Shown: positions 10,753-18,324 of the stretch, one piece after another
Layout of the letters: each line of letters starts with the position of its first letter
How positions within the stretch are numbered: position 1 is the first letter of the stretch
Source of the DNA: Methylacidiphilales bacterium
GTDB taxonomy: Bacteria > Verrucomicrobiota > Verrucomicrobiia > Methylacidiphilales > UBA1321
DNA length: 64,000 nt
Direction: 5' to 3'
Assembly: GCA_021272165.1 (NCBI GenBank)
Contig: JAJSLK010000061.1
Coordinates: 62,001 to 126,000 of the forward strand
Notes under the pieces: model-generated
The model's input: only the letters and a program-made list of their open reading frames with translations
Told to the model about the DNA's origin: nothing
Databases searched by the model: none
Program-made: the position numbers and the translations under genes

Positions 10753-11445
10753 ATGCGCCATATCCTGATCCTTTCCCTTTTTATTCTGGGCACGCTCGGC
10801 GCAATGGCTGAGACCCACGAGGAAATCGTGCTGACCGGCGGCCCGGCGCTGCGATTTATGGAGCACGGCAAGGGAGCGGTTTCGCACGATGTTTACTGGT
10901 TCAATTTTGTCGACGCCAGCGTGATCCGGCTGCAGCAACTGAAAAGCCAGTTGCCGGCGGGCGACATTCTTACCTGGCTGGTCTACCGGCCCGGCTACGC
11001 GGCGCGCAGCGAGGAAATGGGAATGGACCTGCTGGCGCAAATTGCAGCGAAGGCGCGGCAGGTTGGCGCAACGTTGCACTGGTTCAACACCAAGGAGGAA
11101 CTGATCGCTTATCTCAATAAGGGCCAGGACCGCGACCAGGTGAAGATCACCGACTTCGATTATATTGGTCACTCGAACAAGGCCTGTTTTCTCTTCGACT
11201 ACAGCAACACCATTGACACGATGTCGGTCGCTTGGCTGCACGTGAAGGACCTGCGGCTGATCGATGATGATATCTTCGCGCGCCATGCCATCTGCAAGAG
11301 CTGGGGCTGCCATTCAGGCGAGATGTACAGCCAATGGTGGAAGGATCATTTCGACGTGGCCATGACCGGCGCCATTGGCAAGACCGACTTTGCCCACGGC
11401 GGTTTGCCCGAGCTATCGAATTCAGACGGCCGCTGGGCGCAATAA
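10753..11445 (+). CDS. Secreted protein with caspase-like His/Cys pattern
   Basis: 230 residues with a signal peptide (MRHILILSLFILGTLGAMA, cleavage near residue 19). The body alternates predicted strands and helices (ILTWLVYRPGY, LAQIAAKARQVGATLHWF). It has His140 after a hydrophobic strand (FDYIGHS) and Cys186 in CKSWGCHSGE. A GHS/G motif followed some 45 residues later by CHSG is the arrangement of caspase-fold (clan CD, metacaspase-like) peptidases. This is pattern recognition only; no family match was verified, and the protein is short for that fold. It starts 72 bp after rsfS. The secreted protein that follows 8 bp downstream is probably a partner. Confidence 0.7.
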   Translation: MRHILILSLFILGTLGAMAETHEEIVLTGGPALRFMEHGKGAVSHDVYWFNFVDASVIRLQQLKSQLPAGDILTWLVYRPGYAARSEEMGMDLLAQIAAKARQVGATLHWFNTKEELIAYLNKGQDRDQVKITDFDYIGHSNKACFLFDYSNTIDTMSVAWLHVKDLRLIDDDIFARHAICKSWGCHSGEMYSQWWKDHFDVAMTGAIGKTDFAHGGLPELSNSDGRWAQ

Positions 11446-11453
11446 ATTCTGTC

Positions 11454-12074
11454 ATGGCCCTCTTGCGTTTTTTTGTCCCGGGCGTCTTTTTGGCGCTACT
11501 GATTTCGGTCGCTCCGCTCTCGGCCCAAAATGAATCCGACAGCGAGACCTACGTGCCGCCCGCAGGCGGGCCGCCGCCGGTGGCGCCGCCCTTGAAGAAA
11601 GGATCGCCATTGGACCACCTGGCGAACGATCCGAAGCAGGAGACCCCGACGCCCGGCTACAAGGAAGGCGATACGAAGGGGGACGATTACTGGATCGGGC
11701 ACCGTTTCATCGATACGCAGGGCGGCGAAGGCTGGGGCTGGATCAAAAAAAACGGAGCCGGCTGGGGCTCGGCGAAATGGATCGCTCTGCAGGAAACGCT
11801 TGGGCTGGCCGTGGCACCACACCGCAAATTGCTCAAGGCCGATGCCGATACGGATTGGGAATATAAATTCTGGGGTCATTTTGCCCCTTATAAGGCGTAC
11901 GATCCACACCTGGATGAGCAACTCCCGGTTTTTGTGCTGCAGGGTTACGAGGTCATCGGGCTGGCTTATCCGCTGAACAACAAGGTCGGGCCGCCCGACC
12001 GGATCCAGCATCGGGCCAGCGGCGCTTCGTCCCGGAACAATCGCCCGATTTTGAGCGATCCGGGCGTCGACTAG
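11454..12074 (+). CDS. Secreted protein of unknown function
   Basis: 206 residues with a signal peptide (VPGVFLALLISVAPLSAQ, cleavage after about residue 24) and a Pro-rich segment (residues 33-65). The remainder contains a Trp/Gly-rich stretch (GGEGWGWIKKNGAGWGS) and ends in a polar tail. I do not recognise a family. The start ATG at 11454 is 8 bp after the preceding stop, so it is very likely cotranscribed with the caspase-like gene and may act with it outside the cytoplasm. It converges on sua5, the two stop codons overlapping. Confidence 0.65.
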   Translation: MALLRFFVPGVFLALLISVAPLSAQNESDSETYVPPAGGPPPVAPPLKKGSPLDHLANDPKQETPTPGYKEGDTKGDDYWIGHRFIDTQGGEGWGWIKKNGAGWGSAKWIALQETLGLAVAPHRKLLKADADTDWEYKFWGHFAPYKAYDPHLDEQLPVFVLQGYEVIGLAYPLNNKVGPPDRIQHRASGASSRNNRPILSDPGVD

Positions 12075-13015
12075 GTTTCCACGCGGGCCGAGGCCCGGTC
12101 GAGGCGTTCATTGATGGCGCGGCCCAGGTCGCAATTAGGAAGGAGCTGCGCATAGATGGCCTGCGTGCGCGGATCGTCATCGAGCGAGCGCATCATCCGA
12201 AAGAAATGGGCCGCCGCTTCACGCAGGTCGGAGGAAGGGGAGAGATTGGCCACGATGCCGGGGAATGAATCGGAGACCGGCCCGAAGGCGAGCCAGGCGG
12301 AATCGGGACGGACCGGAATTTCGCCCGGCTCGTTGACGAGATGAAGAGGTTTGCGCGGAGCGTAGTGATGCTTGAGCTGGCCGGGGGATTGCGGGCGGGC
12401 ATCGACCGGCTGGGCCCGTTCAACCGGGCCGGTGATGGACTCGATTTCCTCCAGCGAAATGCCGCCGGCACGGAGCAGGACCGGTTTTTCTCCGGAGAGG
12501 TCGAGCACGGTCGATTCGACGCCGACGTTGCACGGGCCGCCATCGAGGATCAGTGGTACCGCGTCGCCCAGTTCGGTGTGGACCGCCGCGGCGTCGGTCG
12601 GGCTGATGCGGCCGAAGCGATTGGCGCTGGGCGCGGCGAGGGGACCGCCAAAAGCACGAAGAAGCGCCTGCGCGACGGGATGAACCGGGACGCGCAGGGC
12701 GACATTCGGCAGGCCGCTGGTGGCCAGATCGGGAACGATCTCCTTTTTGGCCAGGACAAGGGTGAGCGGGCCGGGCCAGAAACGCTCAGCCAATTGCCGT
12801 GCCTGCGGGGGAACGGTAGCGGCGAGGGAGAAGGCCGCCTCGGCCTCGGCGAAATGAAGGATGAGCGGATCGAAGAGGGGGCGTTGCTTGATTTCGAAGA
12901 TTCTGGCCAGCGCGGCGGGGTTCAATCCATCCCCGGCGAGGCCATAAACCGTCTCGGTGGGCAGGCCGATGACCTGTCCCTGACGCAGGAGTTCCACCGC
13001 GCGAGTGAGGGTCAT
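12071..13015 (-). CDS. sua5: L-threonylcarbamoyladenylate synthase (Sua5 type)
   Basis: 314 residues from the ATG at 13015. It makes threonylcarbamoyl-AMP for t6A37 of tRNA. The YrdC/TsaC domain covers residues 1-200 (VIGLPTETVYGLAGDG, IFEIKQRPLFDPLILHF, VALRVPVHP, SANRFGRISPT, VESTVLDLS). The rest is the Sua5-specific C-terminal domain beginning at SPGQLKHHYAPRKPL. A start at 13108 is possible, but it would overlap the divergent zinc-ribbon gene and add an ill-conserved extension, so the inner start is preferred. Confidence 0.93.
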   Translation of the reverse strand: MTLTRAVELLRQGQVIGLPTETVYGLAGDGLNPAALARIFEIKQRPLFDPLILHFAEAEAAFSLAATVPPQARQLAERFWPGPLTLVLAKKEIVPDLATSGLPNVALRVPVHPVAQALLRAFGGPLAAPSANRFGRISPTDAAAVHTELGDAVPLILDGGPCNVGVESTVLDLSGEKPVLLRAGGISLEEIESITGPVERAQPVDARPQSPGQLKHHYAPRKPLHLVNEPGEIPVRPDSAWLAFGPVSDSFPGIVANLSPSSDLREAAAHFFRMMRSLDDDPRTQAIYAQLLPNCDLGRAINERLDRASARVET

Positions 13016-13085
13016 TTCGGAGGCGGGAACGACGTTATTGGCTTGCCCGGTGCGGGCCGGGTCGGGTTTTATGCTAGGATTAGAT

Positions 13086-13298
13086 ATGGAACAGTTTGAG
13101 TCCTTCAAGGCATCCCGACTTTATTGCCGCAAATGCGGGAAGTCGATGCCAGTGCGGGAGAGGTTGCTGCTCGTTCTTCCGGACAAGGACCTGTATGAGT
13201 ATCTGTGCACCGGGTGTGGCAGCTCGCTGGGAGAGCGAGAAGTATCGCATACAGAGAAGCGGCTGGCCGCGTTGCGCGGCGCTCGCGGACGGCGTTAA
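13086..13298 (+). CDS. Small zinc-ribbon protein
   Basis: 70 residues, start ATG at 13086 (MEQFESFKASRLYC). Two CxxC pairs, C14-R-K-C17 and C41-T-G-C44, make a probable zinc ribbon. It is followed by a basic tail (ALRGARGRR). The stop is 18 bp before fmt, so the two are probably cotranscribed. The function is not recognised. It is divergent from sua5. Confidence 0.7.
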   Translation: MEQFESFKASRLYCRKCGKSMPVRERLLLVLPDKDLYEYLCTGCGSSLGEREVSHTEKRLAALRGARGRR

Positions 13299-13316
13299 AA
13301 GAGATAAACAGGAATC

Positions 13317-14258
13317 ATGCGCATCATTTTCATCGGCACCGGAGAGATCGGCCTGCCTGCGTTTTACGCCTTGGCAAAATCGCCGGACCATCAACTGCTG
13401 GCGGTGGTGACGCAACCGGACCGGCCGGTGGGACGCCAGCACAAGCCGGCGGCGAGCCCGATCAAGGAAGCGGCTTTCAAGTTGCACCTTAAAATCTACC
13501 AGCCGGAGAAAATCGGTGCGGCCTCGACAGTGGCGCAGTTGCGTTATCTCAAACCCGACCTGATCGTTGTCGCGGCTTATGGCCAGATTTTGACCAGGGA
13601 CATTCTCGATCTGCCCAGGTACGGATGCCTGAATCTTCATGCTTCGCTCCTGCCGAAATACCGCGGGGCGTCCCCGATCCAGTCGGCGATCATGGAGCGG
13701 GAGAAGCAATCGGGCATGACGATCATGTGGATGGATGAGGGACTTGATACGGGGGACATCCTGTTGCAGGAAGCGGTGACGCTGGGCCGCCGGGAAACGG
13801 CGAAGAGCCTGCATGACAAGCTGGCGAAGATCGGGGCCGAGGCGCTGTTCAAGGCATTGCCCTTGGTCGAGACGAGCCAAGCGCCGCGGACCAAGCAGGA
13901 CAGGGCGCTGGCTACGGTGACCAAAAAACTCAGCAAGGAGACCGGCTTAATCAAATGGGACCGCTCGCAAAAGGAGGTCGACGCCCATATCCGCGCGATG
14001 ACGCCGTGGCCGTCCGCCTACTCCTGGATCCCGCAGGAGGAGGATCACAAGATGCTGAAGATTTTCACGACCATCATTTCCAACCGGGCCAAGGGTAAGC
14101 CGGGCGAGGTGTTGCGGGTGGATAAACATGGCATTCTAGTTGCGGCTGGCGTGGGAGGGCTCCTTTTGCGAGAGGTCCAGATGGAGGGGAAGAAGCGGAT
14201 GCATGCGGCGGACTTCGCGCGCGGGTTCAATCTTCCGGTCGGGCTCATTTTGGAGTGA
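13317..14258 (+). CDS. fmt: Methionyl-tRNA formyltransferase
   Basis: 313 residues, the usual length. It formylates initiator Met-tRNA using 10-formyl-THF. It has the N-terminal FIGTGEIGLPAFYAL, the catalytic region LNLHASLLPKYRGASPIQ (Asn, His) and MDEGLDTGDILLQ (catalytic Asp), and the C-terminal OB-like domain. No def gene is adjacent. It is preceded by the zinc-ribbon gene in the same orientation. Confidence 0.96.
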   Translation: MRIIFIGTGEIGLPAFYALAKSPDHQLLAVVTQPDRPVGRQHKPAASPIKEAAFKLHLKIYQPEKIGAASTVAQLRYLKPDLIVVAAYGQILTRDILDLPRYGCLNLHASLLPKYRGASPIQSAIMEREKQSGMTIMWMDEGLDTGDILLQEAVTLGRRETAKSLHDKLAKIGAEALFKALPLVETSQAPRTKQDRALATVTKKLSKETGLIKWDRSQKEVDAHIRAMTPWPSAYSWIPQEEDHKMLKIFTTIISNRAKGKPGEVLRVDKHGILVAAGVGGLLLREVQMEGKKRMHAADFARGFNLPVGLILE

Positions 14259-14307
14259 TTAAATCGCGGGAACTTTACTCCTCTGGACGTTTTCCGATTT
14301 TGCGTAT

Positions 14308-14323
14308 ATTTGTTAACACAAAT
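14308..14323. promoter_or_regulatory. Palindromic operator-like site upstream of the hybrid kinase
   Basis: A perfect inverted repeat, arms ATTTGT and ACAAAT around TAAC, 56 bp before the kinase start. It stands in the AT-rich 120-bp gap after fmt. It could be a repressor or activator site; no regulator is assigned. Confidence 0.35.
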
Positions 14324-14379
14324 AAGTGAAGCAAGGCTGGAAGACATGGTTGCCGCCAGGCTTCGAGCGTACTGGCACT

Positions 14380-15951
14380 ATGTTGCACATCCTGCATCTC
14401 GAGGACTCGGCGGAAGACGCTTTTCTAATTGAACAGGCCTTCGTTGAGAGACAAATCGAGGCCATATTTAAGCAAGTCAAAGACCGGGCCGAATTTCTTC
14501 CGGCGTTAGAGGAGGGCGGATTCGATTTGGTGCTGGCGGACAGTTCCCTGCCCGGGATAGACGGTGTGGAAGCCCTGAAAATGGTCCGGCAGAAATATCC
14601 CGAGGTGCCGATGATCGCGGTCTCGGGCGCCATTACCGAAAAGCGGGCCCAGGCGGTTTATGAGGCAGGCGTCTCCCATTACGTTTTGAAGGATGAGCTC
14701 TGGCAATTGATTGCGGCGGTGCGTGTCGAGATGGAGAAGATTCGCCTGCAGCAGATCAATCGCGGACGGGCGCGGCTGATCCAGGCGGTCGAGGAACTTT
14801 CACTGGCCCGCGACCTTGATGCCATTATGGGAGTGGTGCGGAAAGCGGCGCGCGAACTGACGGGGGCCGACGGCGCCTCGTTTGTTCTGCGCGATGGCGA
14901 CAAATGCTTTTATGCGGAGGAGAACGCCATCGGGCCCTTGTGGAAAGGGCAGCGGTTTCCGATTGAAACCTGCATCAGCGGCTGGGCCATGCTCAACCGG
15001 CAACCGGCGGTCATCAAGGACATCTACGCCGACTCGCGTATTCCCGCCGATGCCTACCGTCCGACTTTTGTTAAAAGCCTGGCCATCGTGCCCATTCGCA
15101 CGGAGGAGCCGATTGGGGCCATCGGCAATTATTGGGCGAAGCAGCGGATGCCCACGCCGGATGAAGTCGAGCTGTTGCAGGCGCTGGCCAATACGACGGC
15201 GGTGGCGATGGAAAACGTGCAGGTTTACGACGAACTCGAGAAGCGGGTGAAGGACCGGACGGCGGAGCTGGAGTCGGTCAATCGCGAGTTGGAAACATTT
15301 TCCTACGCCGTTTCCCATGACCTGAAAGCGCCGCTGCGGAGCATCCTCGGCTTTGCCGGTATCATGGCCAAAAGCAGCGCCGACAAGCTGGATGAAAAAA
15401 GCCGGGTGCACCTGGAGACGATCCTTTCCTCCGGAAAGAAAATGTCCGGGTTAATCGACGATTTGCTCAAGCTCGCGAAATATTCCCGCACACCGCTGAA
15501 GAAGAGAAAGGTCGATCTGAGCGAGATGGCGCGGGAGATCACGGCGCGCCTGGCGGAAGCTTCACCGGAGCGGGAGGTTTCACTTCACATCACGGACGGC
15601 CTGGAGGCGGAGGGGGACGCCGGCCTGTTGCAGGCGGTGCTGGAGAACCTGCTTTCCAATGCCTGGAAATACAGCTCGAAGAATCAACAGGCCCGCATTG
15701 TTTTCGATGCGATGCCGCCGGAGGAGAAGGCCCGGGTCTATTTCATCCGCGACAACGGCGCCGGTTTTGACATGCAGGCGGCCCAAAAGCTCTTCCAGCC
15801 CTTCCAGCGCCTGCACAGCGAGCAGGAATTTGCCGGGACCGGCGTGGGCTTGGCGACGGTCCATCGCATCATCCAGCGGCATGACGGCCATATTTGGGCC
15901 GAAGCGGCCGTGGGCAAGGGCGCGACGTTTTATTTTTCGCTGCCGCTTTAA
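14380..15951 (+). CDS. Hybrid sensor: receiver, GAF and histidine kinase
   Basis: 523 residues from ATG 14380 (MLHILHLEDSAED), 18 codons after a weaker GTG at 14326. Order: receiver (about 1-120, with Asp in LVLADSSLPG and Lys in YVLKDE), GAF (about 140-275, FYAEENAIG, GISGWAMLNRQPAVIKDIY), a short coiled coil, and HisKA with phospho-acceptor His313 in SYAVSHDLKAPLRS. The HATPase_c domain has the N box LLSNAWKY and G boxes DNGAGFDM and GTGVGLATV. There is no membrane segment, so it is cytoplasmic. An N-terminal receiver ahead of the kinase suggests input from another kinase. The GAF ligand is unknown. Confidence 0.93.
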   Translation: MLHILHLEDSAEDAFLIEQAFVERQIEAIFKQVKDRAEFLPALEEGGFDLVLADSSLPGIDGVEALKMVRQKYPEVPMIAVSGAITEKRAQAVYEAGVSHYVLKDELWQLIAAVRVEMEKIRLQQINRGRARLIQAVEELSLARDLDAIMGVVRKAARELTGADGASFVLRDGDKCFYAEENAIGPLWKGQRFPIETCISGWAMLNRQPAVIKDIYADSRIPADAYRPTFVKSLAIVPIRTEEPIGAIGNYWAKQRMPTPDEVELLQALANTTAVAMENVQVYDELEKRVKDRTAELESVNRELETFSYAVSHDLKAPLRSILGFAGIMAKSSADKLDEKSRVHLETILSSGKKMSGLIDDLLKLAKYSRTPLKKRKVDLSEMAREITARLAEASPEREVSLHITDGLEAEGDAGLLQAVLENLLSNAWKYSSKNQQARIVFDAMPPEEKARVYFIRDNGAGFDMQAAQKLFQPFQRLHSEQEFAGTGVGLATVHRIIQRHDGHIWAEAAVGKGATFYFSLPL

Positions 15952-15962
15952 GCGATCTCTGT

Positions 15963-16970
15963 TCAGCTTTTTCCGACGAGGTGCTCGAGGATCTGCACGG
16001 CGTTCCACGCGGCGCCCTTGAGCAACTGGTCGCCGCTGACGAAGAGCGCGAGGCCGCGCGGATGGGAAAGATCGCGCCGGATGCGGCCGACGAGCACGTC
16101 GAACTGGCCGCTGGCTTCGAGCGGCATCGGGAAATGGTTTTTATCCCGGTGGTCGACGACCTTGACGCCGGGGGCCCTGGCGAGGATTTCACGAGCCTCT
16201 TCGGGGGAAAGCTCGCGCTTCGTTTCAATCACGATTGATTCGCTGTGGGCACGCAGCACCGGCACGCGGACGCAGGTCGCGACGACCGGCAGCGCGGGCT
16301 CGTGGAAAATTTTGCGCGTTTCCTCGATGACCTTGTTCTCCTCCTCGTTATAACCGTTCTCGGCGATGGCGGTGTTATGGGAGAAGACGTTGAAGGCAAT
16401 CTGGTGCGGGAAGACGGCGCGCTGGAGCGGCTCGCCGGCCGCGTAGGCGCGGGTTTGAGCCTCGAGTTCCGCCATGGCCTGAGCGCCCGCGCCGCTGGCG
16501 CTCTGGTAGGTCGAGACAATGATCCGTTCGATCTGCGCGGCCTGATGCAGCGGCCAGAGCGGCACGCACATGATAATGGCCGAGCAGTTTGGAACCGAAA
16601 TGATGCCCTGATGCTTCTTGAGATCGGCGGCGTTGATTTCAGGCACGACCAGCGGCACCTCGGGCTTCATGCGGAAGGCCGAGGAATTATCGATCATGAC
16701 CGCCCCGGCCTTTTTACAGGCATCGGCGAATTGGCGTGAGCGGGTGGCCCCGGCGCTGAAGAGGGCGTAGTCGACGCCGGTGAAGGCCGAGTCGTTGAGT
16801 TCCTCGACGGCGAGCTTTTTACCCTGGAATTCGACCGTTTTCCCAACGGAACGGGACGAAGCGAGGGGCTTGAGCTGGCTGACCGGGAAGTTGCGCCGTT
16901 CCAGCGTGCGCAGGATTTCCTGGCCCACCGCTCCGGTGGCGCCGACGACGGCAAGACGATACGAATTCAT
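15963..16970 (-). CDS. asd: Aspartate-semialdehyde dehydrogenase
   Basis: 335 residues from ATG 16970 (MNSYRLAVVGATGAVGQEIL). It reduces aspartyl phosphate to the semialdehyde for lysine, methionine, threonine and diaminopimelate. It has the NADP-binding GATGAVG loop, the active-site Cys in ISVPNCSAIIM, STYQSASGAGAQAM, and the base His in VVDHRDKNHFPMP. The sequence to 17036 is an unlikely extension, as it would overlap crcB. It is divergent from crcB. Confidence 0.96.
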   Translation of the reverse strand: MNSYRLAVVGATGAVGQEILRTLERRNFPVSQLKPLASSRSVGKTVEFQGKKLAVEELNDSAFTGVDYALFSAGATRSRQFADACKKAGAVMIDNSSAFRMKPEVPLVVPEINAADLKKHQGIISVPNCSAIIMCVPLWPLHQAAQIERIIVSTYQSASGAGAQAMAELEAQTRAYAAGEPLQRAVFPHQIAFNVFSHNTAIAENGYNEEENKVIEETRKIFHEPALPVVATCVRVPVLRAHSESIVIETKRELSPEEAREILARAPGVKVVDHRDKNHFPMPLEASGQFDVLVGRIRRDLSHPRGLALFVSGDQLLKGAAWNAVQILEHLVGKS

Positions 16971-17035
16971 GGGAAGTTCATTATGGGACAGGATCGACAA
17001 GTAATCAATCCGGTCGTAAAAGAGAGGCCAACGCA

Positions 17036-17461
17036 ATGCAGCTTGTGACGCAGTACCTCATCATCGGCCTGGGCGGCGCGCTGGGTAGCATGTTGCGCTT
17101 TGGCATCGCGTTCCTGATCGATTCGACCATGACGAGTCCGAGCGCGTCCAAAGCCAGCCCGGTTTTTCCCTGGGGCGTGATCATCGTCAACATCACCGGA
17201 TGCTTTGTCATCGGCTTCATCAACTCGATCTCCGCGCCGGAAGGCCGGATTTTTCTCAGCCCGCTGACCCGCCAGTTCATCATGATCGGCATCCTGGGCG
17301 GCTATACGACCTTCTCTTCCTTCAGCCTGCAGACGCTCAACTTGGCGCAGGACGGCCAATGGTTCAGCGCCGCGGCCAACGTGGTGATCTCGGTTGTGCT
17401 ATGTTTGGTGGGGGTCTGGCTCGGGGCGATGCTGGCCGGGACGTTGAATCAAATGAGGTAA
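17036..17461 (+). CDS. crcB: Fluoride channel CrcB (Fluc)
   Basis: 141 residues with four membrane segments. It exports fluoride as a dual-topology dimer. Motifs: GLGGALGSMLRFGI near residue 12, the conserved Asn in VIIVNITGCFVIGF, and GGYTTFSSFSLQT with the Phe-box and Thr/Ser of the pore. The stop overlaps the start of the DUF190 gene (TAATG), a known pairing. No crcB fluoride riboswitch could be recognised in the short gap to asd. Confidence 0.95.
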   Translation: MQLVTQYLIIGLGGALGSMLRFGIAFLIDSTMTSPSASKASPVFPWGVIIVNITGCFVIGFINSISAPEGRIFLSPLTRQFIMIGILGGYTTFSSFSLQTLNLAQDGQWFSAAANVVISVVLCLVGVWLGAMLAGTLNQMR

Positions 17462-17808
17462 TGATTATGGAAATTCCCCAGGACGCCATTTTGCTTCGCA
17501 TTTTCATCGGTGAAAGCGACCGTTGGGAGCACCGGCCGCTTTACGAGGCGATTGTGCTGAAGGCGCGGGAAATGCATATGGGCGGCGCAACGGTTTTGCG
17601 CGGGCCAATGGGTTTCGGCAAGACGAGTCGCTTGCATACGGCCAAGCTTCTTCAGCTTTCAATGGACCTTCCCCTCGTGATCGAAATCGTCGACAGTGAA
17701 GAGAAGATCAACAACTTCCTGCCCGAACTCGACAGGATGATCGGGGGTGGCCTCGTCACCCTCGAGAAGGTGAAGGTCGTCCACTACCGCGGCCAGTCCA
17801 AAGGCTGA
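17461..17808 (+). CDS. DUF190 family protein
   Basis: 115 residues. The sequence LLRIFIGESDRWEHRPLYEAIVLKAREMHMGGATVLRGPMGFG is characteristic of DUF190, a PII-like fold. It is very often encoded beside crcB and thought to be involved in fluoride handling, although its role is undefined. The start overlaps the crcB stop by one base, implying translational coupling. Confidence 0.93.
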   Translation: MIMEIPQDAILLRIFIGESDRWEHRPLYEAIVLKAREMHMGGATVLRGPMGFGKTSRLHTAKLLQLSMDLPLVIEIVDSEEKINNFLPELDRMIGGGLVTLEKVKVVHYRGQSKG

Positions 17809-17825
17809 CCGCGTGTTTGCTTAAT

Positions 17826-18176
17826 TTAGTGGTAACGACCACCCGAGCTGACATGGGCTGAGGCCGCATGGCCTGAGGTGTGGCTCACATGAGCGGTGGT
17901 ACTGCCATGATAGCTGGCGATGTGGCTGCCATGATAGGAACCATGCGATGAGGCATAGTCGGTATGACGGTAGCCGCTGTCATAATGATGGTAATGACCA
18001 TAATAGCCATGGTGATAGTAACCGCCGTCGTAGAACGCGATGCCGACATCAGGTCCCGCATAATAATCGGGGCCATAATAATAGCCGTCAGGATAGTCCG
18101 TATAATAAGGGCCGGTGGCACATCCAGCCAAGATGAACGGGACCAAAGCCAAAGGAAGAAGAAGCGACTTTTTCAT
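17826..18176 (-). CDS. Tyr/His/Gly-rich lipoprotein
   Basis: 116 residues from ATG 18176 (MKKSLLLPLALVPFILAGC); a lipobox LAGC gives a lipidated Cys at residue 19. The mature part is made of Tyr, Gly, His and Ser (GYYHHGYYGHYHHYDSGYRH) with no recognisable fold; such sequences are common surface or metal-binding lipoproteins in PVC bacteria. The codon usage reads as a real gene (signal peptide plus coherent reading frame), but the composition makes homology uninformative. A start eight codons upstream is possible but lacks the signal-peptide pattern. Confidence 0.6.
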   Translation of the reverse strand: MKKSLLLPLALVPFILAGCATGPYYTDYPDGYYYGPDYYAGPDVGIAFYDGGYYHHGYYGHYHHYDSGYRHTDYASSHGSYHGSHIASYHGSTTAHVSHTSGHAASAHVSSGGRYH

Positions 18177-18324
18177 ATATTTTTGATCGTTGTGAGGCAA
18201 TAGCCTCTTTCTTTCAATCTAGGCCCGCGACAAGTCGTCGCAATGAACCCTAAATCCGCAGGAAAATTAAATCGCGAGGGCGATCCCGCTAAGTCGATAA
18301 GGACGAAGCGATAGGGGAGGAGAT

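Noticed and set aside
16971-17035. A fluoride riboswitch ahead of crcB
   Set aside because: The gap is only about 65 bases and I could not fit the aptamer's conserved bases.
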